DNA of 22,639 nucleotides from Sphacelaria rigidula (lineage: Eukaryota > Phaeophyceae > Sphacelariales): positions 1 to 22,639 of the forward strand of contig CAXNAA020000322.1 of the NCBI GenBank assembly GCA_964200075.2, written 5' to 3'. The position numbers were made by a program, and so were the translations under genes. A model generated the notes under the pieces. It saw only the letters and a list, made by a program, of their open reading frames with translations, had not been told where the DNA came from and made no database searches. Each line of letters begins with the position of its first letter. Position 1 is the first letter of the stretch. Below are positions 11,168 to 19,587 of this stretch, piece after piece.

Positions 11168-14100
11168 GTATGTCGATGTCACAAAATGCAAAGAGGTCGG
11201 TCGCCACACGTGACTGAGGTTGACACCCTTGATATGTGGCAACCGGTTTTCTCGAGATCTAAGAAACTGCATTCGCGATAGATCGCTTGTCAGCGGACTA
11301 TTTCGATGAGACCTTGCCAGTAATCTTGCCTTCGTTCTTATGGCTGTCATGCTTACCTGGAAAGTTGGCTGAAAAATCAAGGTTCAAGAGCGTTCCCTTG
11401 GGCGGGGTGACAGGGGGGGACAGTGGGGGGGGGGGGGGGGGCCTAACCCCCCTTTCGCCTGTACCGGAATTTTTGTNNNNNNNNNNGGGGGGGTGAGTGG
11501 GGGTGTTTGGTCGGAGTCGCGGATTTGGGCGGGGCGGGGGGGGGGTGCTATACCCCGCTATCGCCTGTACACGAATTTTTGTTCTGATTCGCCGAGGGCC
11601 GGTTATATCGAAAACTCAGCCCACTAGACATACATGGATAGGGTGTAGCGTTGTGATTCGAAGCATCGACCCACGATCAGGATACCCAACTCGTGGTGTG
11701 AGGTTTGATTTTGCAATATTTTTTCATTGGTTGATGTACGCTGTATGTCGTAGCCACGTCTTCCAGATAATATTGGCATCTTCGACGGCCAACTACTAAC
11801 TAATGTACTCGGCGTCTCGAACTCTTGAAATCTTGGAAAGGTCCCCGGGATACAGAAGTAGAGGGAGGCAAACACGGTACTCCAAGCACTCTGAAATTCC
11901 TGATTATGAGTAGTGTTCCCTACTTAATACTCAGTCCTACGTACTTCACCGTACCTGGAGTACCGGTTCTCCGAAATACTGCGCATCCCTGAGTACCTAG
12001 CGTAGGTTGCGCCTTGAGGATTTGCAAGGCTTTCCTCGGAACCGGTTTTGGAGAGTGATGATGTACGGTACTGTACTGTCCAAGGACAGGTTTCTTCTTT
12101 CTTCTTTTGCTTTTCACCTTTTTTGTTTTTGTTTTTGTTTTGTTGTGTTTTTCTTGTATCGCGTCTGTGTGATTTTTCGTGAGCCCGATTTTATTTCCTG
12201 ATTTTCCTTTTACCCGGACATGGGGTGGTAGCATGTGACCACGGAAGACGTCCTAGTCAGATGCCCAGTACAGCACTGCGCAGATACCGGAACGACTTTT
12301 TAATGTGAAGACAACAACAACCGTACTCCTACAGTATGGTACTTGACCTTTGCGGTACCACGGCGGTGGACGGTGCCTGGTACCTGTACAGTGCGGTGCA
12401 TACATTGCGGTATTTTGTTATCGTGGATCGTATGGCATCTCGGTGTCTGGTTTCCCGAAAGTGCGGTACGTATCTACGCGGTAAAATGTTGATAACGAGA
12501 GGACTGCGGTAAACCGAAACCATGATACCCCGTTACAGAAAATCGCGATGGTAAGACCAATTTGTATGCCAATCAATCCGTATTTGTACTAATATGAGGA
12601 TTTCAGCCCGTGTATATCCGGGAGAAAATCGGATATACACGGGCTGAAATCATCATATTTGTACCAACACGGATTGGTTGCCATACAAATTGGTCCAAGG
12701 CCCATGATTATTGATACTGTTTTTTCTGAGATCCTCCATTTTTCAGGCGTTTTCAGACCCGGCGCTCAGCTATCTCCAAAAACGAAGCGGGTTCATTTTT
12801 TCTCCGAAGCTTCATGTCAAGAAAAGTCTGAAGACTTGAAACTGCAGCGTAACAGTTCGCAGCGCTGCCCTGTGAGAACGCCATGGCGCTCGAAAGCGTG
12901 CGAGAGTCATCAGGAACCTTGCTAGTGACACCCTAGATCATGTAGAGTAAAACGTATCGTGGGTTGGCGATGCCTATTTTCTCAGGCGGTGTGTGCGTCG
13001 GCAGTGGTGGTCGTGCTGTTCGGGTCAAGCACGGTGGTCGTAGTTTTGCGGACACATGCGAACTTTCGAACTGATGAGCGGAAACAATCCACCAGCTACC
13101 TACTTGCCCGCTGTGCTGCTACGAGTGTACGCTACCGCACCGTCTGTAAAGTCTGTAGCTGGTGGTATAGTGGGTGTATCTGCGCATAAAACCGACAGAA
13201 AGCAAGCATGCTGCAATATTTGTACTCAGCAATCTATAGTCGTTTTTTTTTCTTGTGCTGCTGCTACATTCCGGGAGGGCAGGTCGATCACGCCCTCGCC
13301 TTACCGCCTGCCCCCACCATTTAACAGAGAATTTGTGAGGAAGATTTTTGCCGTAGTTGTGAAGGTCATACACGGGTAGGCAGCATCATCCTGTCCTTCA
13401 TTTTGCCGGCGGAGGCAAGCAAACGACGACATCAGCACTATGTCCGCCATGAGATAACTAGCAGCATCAGCAGATCTTGATGATAATGGGCAGTTGGGAG
13501 CTCTCCTGAAGCTCAGGACCCATCTAAAAAAACGTATCTTTGATATCAGTAGGCCTCATTATCGACACTTTTTTTTCGGAGATCTCCGAAATTTTCGGCA
13601 CTGGCAAGGTACCTGATGACTCTCGAACGCTTGCGAGCGCCACGGTGTACACATAGAGCAGCTTTTCAAAGTGCTGCGTTGCTGTTTGAACTTTTCGGAC
13701 TTGCTCAAGAATGAAGCTCCCGAGAAAAAAATCAAGCCGCTTCCTTTTCGTAGAAGTCCGGACGCAGAGTCCGAAAACTCCGAAAATTTCCGAGATGTCC
13801 GGGAAAACTGTGTCGATCATGATGGAGCTAATGGGCATGCTGCACTGTACATGTGTTTTCATGTCCGCGTCTACATTTTTCGATCAACGAAATGCGTCAT
13901 ATCCCTGGAAAATAATCATCGCGCAGACACGGAAAGAAACTGAAACAAGACTCGTGTGGCGAAATGTCGAGCGCGGCACGAAAACCAGTCAAGCGTTTAT
14001 TTCGGTGTACACTAGTCCAAGATACAGAAGCAAAGTCATAACGTACAAATGACAACAATCAACGCTTTGTACAAGACGGCACGAAGCAACAACGCCACAA

Positions 14101-16770
14101 AAGACAGAAGCACAAAGCGCAAGTGCATCCACCGGCAATCGCAACAATATGAGGAAACAGCAAAATACGTGGGGGGGTACGACACAGCCGAGAATAAGAA
14201 ATACGAAAACTGATTCATGAACGGGTATTTTGGATATGTAGAAGACGTTCAAGCAACGGCATATTCATGTGAAACCTGGTCGTGACCATTATGTCAGATC
14301 CTGAACCATTTTTTCTGGTCTCTACAATGCGGGGCCGCTTTTATCGTGCCTCTTGACGACGTGAGTTTACCCCAGTTCGTATCCCCGAATCAATAGTTGA
14401 CACGTTTCTAAAATAACACCAACGATAACGCTAACCCCAACCCGAAACATTACGAGAATTCTCGGGTAGGGGAGATGCGAAGGTTGCCCGAGGCAAAGTG
14501 TGCGGAAGCAGACCTTAAATCTACGCATAATTCGATGATCACGTTCTGGTCCAGTCTACGCACGCTGGGAGCACTCGGAGCGGTCAGCCTCACGAAGAAT
14601 CCGAGCATCGGTGTTCCTAGTAAAATCGAATGTGGTTCAACCGTGGGTTTTGGGAATACGAACGGGGGTAAATTCTACTGGTCGTAGCCTCTCTTTTTAT
14701 TTTTATTCTTAGGTGGTTCTATTACTTGTGTTGGGTGTGTGGATGCGTGTGTATTTGTTATGCGCTTGACTGCAAAACTACGGAATTGTCATCTCTCAAG
14801 TGAGTTCATGTGCGGGGGCGAATGTGGATGTTTGTGGCTTGAAGTAACGTTAGTCGAAGGCGTACAGAAAATTGTCGGGTGCAACGGACATCCAAGAATG
14901 TTTCGACTGGCTTTGTTCACTTGTTTTATTTTTTTTTTGTTTGTTGCCTACCCATGTTTCGCGATTGCGCTTGTCTCTTTTGTTTTCTTTTTTCCTTCAG
15001 AACTTCAGCAAGGTGGTAGATGGCAGCAATCACGTCCTCCTGGAGTTTTACGCTCCGTGGTGCGGTGAGTTCGCCACAATGCACATGTCGCCATCCAGAC
15101 AGGAGCCTCTTTCGGCGTTTCTTCATCGCTTCGAAATGCATCATGACATATTACTGAAGATTTCATTGCCTGAACTTTTTTTGTCCGCTCGAAACCATGG
15201 GTATTGAAAAGGGGGGTAGACTCAGGTATCATCGAGGTGTCCACACAAGATGCCACCCGACGCCGTACATGTAACAAAACGTCATACAAGGCGATGTCCT
15301 TGTTGGTTTGGAAATATCCCACGTTGTTGCAACCGCATGAACTTGAAACAAGGAACATATTGGATCTCACTCACTGACACTGATCTAGCGACTGTGTCCC
15401 CAGTTATCCTCACGCATATGCAATGTATCGATCTCCGGCATGAGCAACCCCTTTTTTTTTGTTTTGTGCGCGACCCTTTGCTGTGCTTCGGCCTGCTGCC
15501 CGGGGTGCTGCTTCACGTCGTACTTCCTCGTCCCCCCCCCAAAAAAAAAGGTCACTGCAAAAAGCTTGCTCCGGAGTACGAGATTTTGGGGTCGCAGTTC
15601 AGCGGGGAGAAGGACGGCGTTGTGATTGCCAAGGTGTGTATTTGAATGCAAAACAGTGCACGGACGGCTGCTGTTCGATATTATCGTGCTTGCTGGAGGG
15701 GTATGGTACGCGCGTTAGTGTGCAGCGACCCTTTGCCCCGTGAAATGTTGGTGCTTCCCGAGGACATGGAGGCAGGTGAAGCTTGATCGGAGAAAAGTAT
15801 GCTTGAGAGGAGATACATTTAGCATGAGACGCTTGTTGCGATCGGAAAGTATGTCAACCGTGACCGCTGGCGGAGAAATCTCATCCTTCCCCGCCGTTGC
15901 CTTCGGTGATTGCGAGCCTGGCCCGGCGACAACCCGGCGTGCTCCTTCCCGGCTTTGCAGGGATGCGAGGTCATTGATCGTATGACTGCGGCATGCAAGA
16001 TCATTAGTATGCTCCCCGCTGCTCTCGCCGCCGTCTAATCATCTCGGGGACAGTGCCCCGCACCCGCACGCATGCGTGATCGTTGACGGTTCATCAGGCG
16101 GCTGACACACTTGCAACATCTGATGAACCCTTTACTCAGACCCGGGGTATGGTCGCCATGTCCAAACAGCTGTTATCAATGTACTCGCCTGGGCTCATCG
16201 TTCGTCCTAACACAGCGCTGACACTTGCAAGCAAGTGCCACACGAGATATGTTGTCACCAGATAGTATTCAATCACCCCCGCCCCCCCGCCCCCCCGCTC
16301 CCCTTGGGTCTGCCGCTCACAGGTGGATGCTCAGCAGCACCAGGCCCTGGCCGGAACGTTTGGCGTGACGGGATACCCGACCCTGAAGTGGATGCCCAAG
16401 GGCAAGACATCGCCCGCAGATGCGGAGGCGGTGAACGCGGGCAGAAACGCGGAGGCTCTCTCGACCTTCGTCAGCAGCAAGACCGGTATCGAACCGAAGG
16501 TTGCCGACAAGGTACGATGAATATTTGTGTTTTGATCTTGGCAGATGAGGGTTTGGGGGCGGAGGGGAGGGAAGAGCGCGCTCTCATTCAGATGATTTCG
16601 TTGTTTTTCGTGCTCTCAACTTTTGTCTCGTAAATTTTTGTTTTTCTGGGAGGGGGGGGGGGGGGAGGGTCCATCCGGTCCTCTCGGAGTGTTTTTTTTG
16701 GGGCAATGTAAACCCCGAAACGTTGAAAAAAGCATTAACGGCACNNNNNNNNCGTTTTTTTGTTTTTTTT

Positions 16771-16801
<31 letters not shown>

Positions 16802-19587
16802 GTTTTTTTGGGGGGGGGGGGGGGGGGGGGGGGGGCAGGGATCATCCGGTCCTCTCGGAGTGTATCTTGTGGAGCAATGTCACGCCCGAAACGTTGAAAA
16901 CAGCATCGACGGCACCACCATGCTCTGCTGTACCGTACCTGTCGGCAATCATTGCATGACGTTTGTTGCCATCTTGTACCCACACCCTCGTCCTCCCACA
17001 ATGCACAACCCGACTGGCATCCACCCTCTTTGTACGATCATTCATTCTACCGCACCATCCAGATCGCTCCACCTCAGAAACATCTAAAATTCGACAAACC
17101 ACACCACGCGCCCAAACCTCGCAACTCCCTTCCTCCATCTACACAACTCGCACAATGACGGTCTTCCCCCAACCTGCCGCAAAAGGCTTACAGACACTCT
17201 AGACCACACACACAAAAGCCACTGTTGACCCCATATAGTCAACCCCAACAAGATCTACCTATCCGTGACACACATCATTGTGCACAACCCGCACAGGCCT
17301 GCGAAAACAGAGTAAATGTCCTCTAGCACCTCACCCCCCTACCCCCACCCCCTCCCTTTAAACGGCTTCGAAGCCCCTAACCTAGCCCTTTTCGGGTATT
17401 TTTTGTTGTTATTCAATCAACCAATGCTGGGAACTGCAATTATCTCGTGTGTGTTTTCATCACTGAGCATATGCACATACTGCAATTCGTACGTGAGACT
17501 TTGTCCGATTGGTGGGCCGAATCACTCGATGCGAGACAATCAGTGCAGTCATGGATAAATATTGTCATTTCTATGCCAAGCATATCAAGCGCATTGGACC
17601 CTCTCGCTCCCCCTTCCCTTGATTTTTTTTTTTTTTCATCACATTTCAACCCCGCTCTGTCCTCGGGACTAGTGAGTAGACTGTAATCGTCAGCAATCGC
17701 CCAGAAGTCGTACTCTGGTCTCTGAGAATACGTCCAACATCACAACCTTGAAAACCCCGAACTTATTGGTCTCCGTACTCGACAACCCGCCGACAACTCC
17801 CTTCCCGCTCCAAAAAACAGCCACCCTCTGCAGTTGTAGATCTCACGATGGAGAACTTCGACTCCGTCGCCCTAGATCCCACCAAGCACGTCCTCGTGGA
17901 GTTCTACGCGCCGTGGTGTGGGCATTGCAAGAAGCTGGCGCCGGTGTACGAACAAGTGGCACAAATATTCGCCGCGGAACGCGACGTGCTGGTGGTTGCC
18001 AAGGTCGATGCTGCCGATGAGAAAGAGCTTGGTTCGCGTTTCGGCGTGAGCGGGTTCCCGACCATCAAGTTTTTCCCCGCCGGGACTGAGAGCGGGGGCG
18101 AACCGGAGACGTACAGCGGCAGCCGCGACGTGAAGGGCTTCGTTGACTACCTCAACTCAAAGGTAATGCGGTTTGTTGCGTGCGTGCGTGTGTGCCTGCG
18201 TTTGTCCATATTTGTAGCATTTTGTGAGAATTTGTGGGGTTAGTGGTTTATTTTGTTAGTACTTGAGGGAGAGGGCGAGTGAGAGGTAGAGGGAGGGAAA
18301 TAACAGGGGTAAAACAAAGTGCAGGGGAAACGGGATTGGTGAGGGCGGGAGAGTGGTGTCCGGGCGGGCCCGAGAAAAACGTTTGTGCTTGTTGGATATC
18401 TCGAGTCGAGTGCCTGAAGATGTGCAAATGAAATGTTTTTTTTCAAGATCGAAACGCAGTGCTATAGTTTGCATACCTTCGTGTATGTGTGTGTGGCGGT
18501 CAGGCAACGGTCAGGTCACTTGAGTATCACTAGTCAGTCGGCCGATATATCTGCTTGAATAAACGTATATTGAAAACAGAGAGTTTGAGGTGAAAATGTA
18601 CTTGAAAATATACTGTGTCCCGCCACTCTCCCGCGCGCGCGCTCTTCCGTATCTATGATCGTAGATCCACCTATCCCACTCGTCTTCCAAGACGTTTAGT
18701 TATTGAGTCACCTTAATGTTGAAAATTGGTTGGCTCTTGTTCGGAACAGACTGCAACTCGTCCATGAAATTTCGTTTGAATTTTTGTCGCGATTGGGCCA
18801 CTCGGCCGTGCACCTGTATCGACGGGACTAGCGAACATACGAAATAATCGTTGAGGTATGCAAGAGCCCAACACATACATGACATTAACCCTAACCCTAA
18901 CCCTAAAAAGTGTGATGTTGTACGATAATATCACAGTGAGGTCTCGGTGCGAACGTATTTTGGGTCCAACCTTTACTTTCGGCTGTTGGTGCGAAGTCTG
19001 TTGTTCATTATCACCGCGCAGGTATTCAGAGCATGTCAATGTGTGCGGTCTGTGTCGTTACCCCATGTATTTTGGACGTCAGTTTACACGTTTCGGTGTA
19101 TGTGGGCGTATCAGTCGGGACCACACAGGAGGAAGACCAACACAAGAGTTTTTTGTCCATTTTTTCTCTTGTTTTAGTACTTCACCTCCCTCCTGCGGTG
19201 CTCATCTTTCATTTTTTACCACAAAAAGGGTTCTGCGGTCCTTTTTTCCTCGTCGACCGTGAAGTCGAATTATGTACCGTCTACTACTGTGTGTTGATGT
19301 TGTCCCTTCCCCCGTGTTTTGGGCGTTGCATACCCTCACTCTCGATGGCCACCAAAATAACCACAAAAACACAATATTAGGCCGGAACATCGAGAAACTT
19401 GGACGGGGGTCTGACCGCTAGCGCGGGGCGGCTTCCGTCTCTGGACGAACTGCTGGTTTCTTTCGTCTCTTCTGGCGCCGCGGCGTCCGAGCTCTTGTCC
19501 GTCGTGGAAGAAGGGGTTGCGAAGGGCGATTTTAGCTCTGAGGCGAACAAGGCGTCTGCCGGTCACTATACCAGGACGGCCAAAAAG
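11072..19587 (+). CDS. Protein disulfide isomerase, two thioredoxin domains plus partial D domain (six exons, 3' end unresolved)
   Basis: Encodes an ER-lumen thiol oxidoreductase that forms and rearranges disulfides in secretory proteins. Exons 11072-11167, 15001-15064, 15551-15633, 16323-16511, 17821-18162 and 19381-19587 join in frame to 327 codons. Residues 1-25 look like a signal peptide (hydrophobic AVVVASFLAASLSAVLV). Thioredoxin domain 1 covers about 26-140, with FYAPWCGHCK, active-site CGHC at 53-56, buried Glu47 and cis-Pro100 (GYPT). Domain 2 covers about 148-258, with CGHC at 177-180, Glu171 and cis-Pro224 (GFPT). Exon 6 begins AGTSRNLDGGL, typical of the linker to the ERp29-like D domain in plant PDIL2-1/ERp38 proteins. 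Family members run to about 360 residues, so roughly 35-45 residues, the stop and any ER-retention signal are missing here. All introns are GT-AG; phases are 0,1,0,0,0. Family assignment is very secure; completeness of the locus is not. Confidence 0.93.
11400..11577. repeat. G-rich tandem duplication flanking an assembly gap
   Basis: Two copies of a G-run followed by ...CCCC.CT.TCGCCTGTAC.. and GAATTTTTGT lie at about 11424-11476 and 11536-11581, either side of ten Ns. The 17-G run at 11425-11441 is a likely cause of the assembly break. Confidence 0.75.
11477..11486. other. Assembly gap (10 N)
   Basis: Ten undetermined bases within PDI intron 1, between G-rich repeats. Real length unknown. 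Confidence 1.
12555..12695. repeat. 141 bp near-perfect hairpin (inverted repeat)
   Basis: Arms of about 65 bp face each other across a loop of about 9 bases (12621-12629). The inner 20 bases (12601-12620 against 12630-12649) pair without mismatch: TTTCAGCCCGTGTATATCCG. The outer parts (GACCAATTTGTATG against CATACAAATTGGTC) also pair, with a few mismatches at 12576-12597. It lies in intron 1 of the PDI gene, directly beside the element copy at 12700. A MITE or a hairpin RNA precursor would both look like this. Confidence 0.88.
12700..12931 (+). mobile_element. Short interspersed element, copy 1 (one terminal repeat only)
   Basis: Matches the reverse complement of 13600-13828 over its length. 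Shared blocks, in order: ATGATyATyGAyAC near the start, then GTTTTC.GAC, GAAGCGG.TTsATTTTTT, GAAGCTTCAT.., TGGCGCTCG.AAGCGT, CGAGAGTCATCAGG and ACCTTGC.AGTG. The second terminal inverted repeat present in copy 2 is absent here, so this copy is probably truncated. No transposase is encoded. Confidence 0.75.
13553..13828 (-). mobile_element. Short interspersed element, copy 2, with terminal inverted repeats
   Basis: Terminal inverted repeats of about 45 bp: the left end (13553-13598) contains ATCGACAC, a T-run, the palindrome CGGAGATCTCCG and AAATTTTCGG; the right end (13779-13828) is its imperfect reverse complement. Orientation is opposite to copy 1, about 620 bp away. Both copies are open in the matching frame (..IDTVF..I....GVF......K.KR..FF..), so a short coding history cannot be excluded, but a MITE-like element of about 276 bp is the simpler reading. 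Confidence 0.78.
15001..15064 (+). CDS. PDI exon 2: first part of thioredoxin domain 1
   Basis: 64 bases encoding NFSKVVDGSNHVLLEFYAPW, then Cys53 and the first base of the Gly54 codon, followed by donor G|GTGAGT. The intron therefore interrupts the CGHC active site between Cys-Gly and His-Cys (phase 1). The acceptor is a classic polypyrimidine CAG. The match to the PDI consensus LVEFYAPWCG is nearly complete. Confidence 0.93.
15551..15633 (+). CDS. PDI exon 3: second half of active site 1
   Basis: 83 bases. The leading GT completes Gly54, followed by HCKKLAPEYEILGSQF and ending GVVIAK before donor AAG|GTGTGT. The acceptor is odd: ten Cs, then nine As, then G, so the pyrimidine tract sits well back from the AG. 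The protein match and the frame through exons 2-3-4 make this acceptor the only sensible one. Confidence 0.9.
15930..16015 (+). repeat. Dispersed repeat, copy A (in PDI intron 3)
   Basis: CCCGGCGTGCTCC, then CCCGGCTTTGCAGGGATGCG, then GTATGACTGCGGCATGCAAG and GATCATTAGTA. The same blocks occur at 20285, 20786 and 22256. Similarity extends upstream into TGCGAGCCTGGCCCGGCG. Confidence 0.8.
16323..16511 (+). CDS. PDI exon 4: end of thioredoxin domain 1
   Basis: 63 codons beginning VDAQQHQALAGTFGVTGYPT and ending EPKVADK, then donor AAG|GTACGA. It carries the cis-proline loop GYPT and the PKG motif common after the central strand of PDI a domains. The stretch SPADAEAVNAGRNAEAL departs from the usual Y.GGR.. 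motif, keeping only the GR. The acceptor CTCACAG follows a C-rich tract. Phase 0 at both ends. Confidence 0.92.
16640..16915. repeat. Direct repeat, T-tract plus G-tract plus 73 bp, offset 171 bp, around a gap
   Basis: CATCCGGTCCTCTCGGAGTG begins at 16672 and again at 16843, with matching sequence to 16744 and 16915 (ending CGGCAC). Each copy is preceded by a T-run and a G-run; the second G-run is 26 bases (16810-16835). Eight Ns at 16745-16752 separate them. Confidence 0.88.
16745..16752. other. Assembly gap (8 N)
   Basis: Eight undetermined bases in PDI intron 4 between two copies of a direct repeat. Real length unknown, and the second copy could be partly artefactual. Confidence 1.
17821..18162 (+). 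CDS. PDI exon 5: complete thioredoxin domain 2
   Basis: 114 codons beginning PPSAVVDLTMENFDSVALD, with FYAPWCGHCKKLAPVYE, VAKVDAADEKEL, the cis-Pro motif GVSGFPTIKFF and the closing SRDVKGFVDYLNSK. The start was set at the CAG ending 17820. A second CAG ends at 17833, but using it would shift the frame relative to exon 4. The donor is AAG|GTAATG. A whole catalytic domain lies in one symmetric phase-0 exon, unlike domain 1, which is split over four exons. Confidence 0.95.
18163..19380 (+). other. PDI intron 5
   Basis: Donor GTAATG; acceptor AATATTAG lacking a pyrimidine tract. 18260-18370 is purine-rich on the plus strand, a short alternating CG run occurs near 18630, and the telomere-like repeat lies at 18886. 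No exon was recognised inside. Confidence 0.75.
18886..18907. repeat. Short interstitial telomere-like repeat (CCCTAA, three units)
   Basis: TTAACCCTAACCCTAACCCT followed by AA lies inside PDI intron 5 (18163-19380). The unit is the TTAGGG-type telomere sequence on the opposite strand. It is too short to be a telomere end. Confidence 0.85.
19381..19587 (+). CDS. PDI exon 6: start of the C-terminal D domain
   Basis: 69 codons beginning AGTSRNLDGGLTASAGRLPS and ending ASAGHYTRTAKK, then donor AAG|GTGACG. AGT.R...GGL..AGR.PSLD is the usual entry to the ERp29-like D domain of a-a'-D PDIs, a helical region used for dimerisation or substrate binding. The acceptor (ACAATATTAG) lacks a pyrimidine tract. 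Reading through the donor instead runs 45 more codons to a stop at 19720-19722, without any D-domain similarity or retention signal. Confidence 0.82.

Larger units (their letters stand above)
11168..15000 (+). other. PDI intron 1 (3.8 kb), rich in mobile-element-like sequence
   Basis: Donor GTATGT; acceptor is a strong pyrimidine run ending TTCCTTCAG. This is by far the longest intron of the gene. It contains a 10 bp assembly gap (11477-11486) inside G-rich tandem sequence, GTAC-rich clusters (about 11875-12080 and 12315-12480), a 141 bp hairpin (12555-12695) and two copies of one short element (12700-12931 and 13553-13828). I saw no credible PDI-related exon inside. 13829-15000 shows nothing beyond T-rich stretches near the acceptor. 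Confidence 0.8.
16512..17820 (+). other. PDI intron 4, with duplicated T/G-tract unit and assembly gap
   Basis: Donor GTACGA; acceptor CAAAAAACAG with a C-rich tract before it. 16640-16915 holds a duplicated unit (listed separately). The rest is C/A-rich and without a recognisable exon. Confidence 0.8.

Noticed and set aside
16235-16633. 132-codon open frame overlapping PDI exon 4
   Set aside because: It is in a different frame from the PDI exon, whose translation matches thioredoxin domain 1.
17748-18020. 90-codon open frame overlapping PDI exon 5
   Set aside because: Out-of-frame shadow of exon 5; the in-frame product carries CGHC and the cis-Pro motif.
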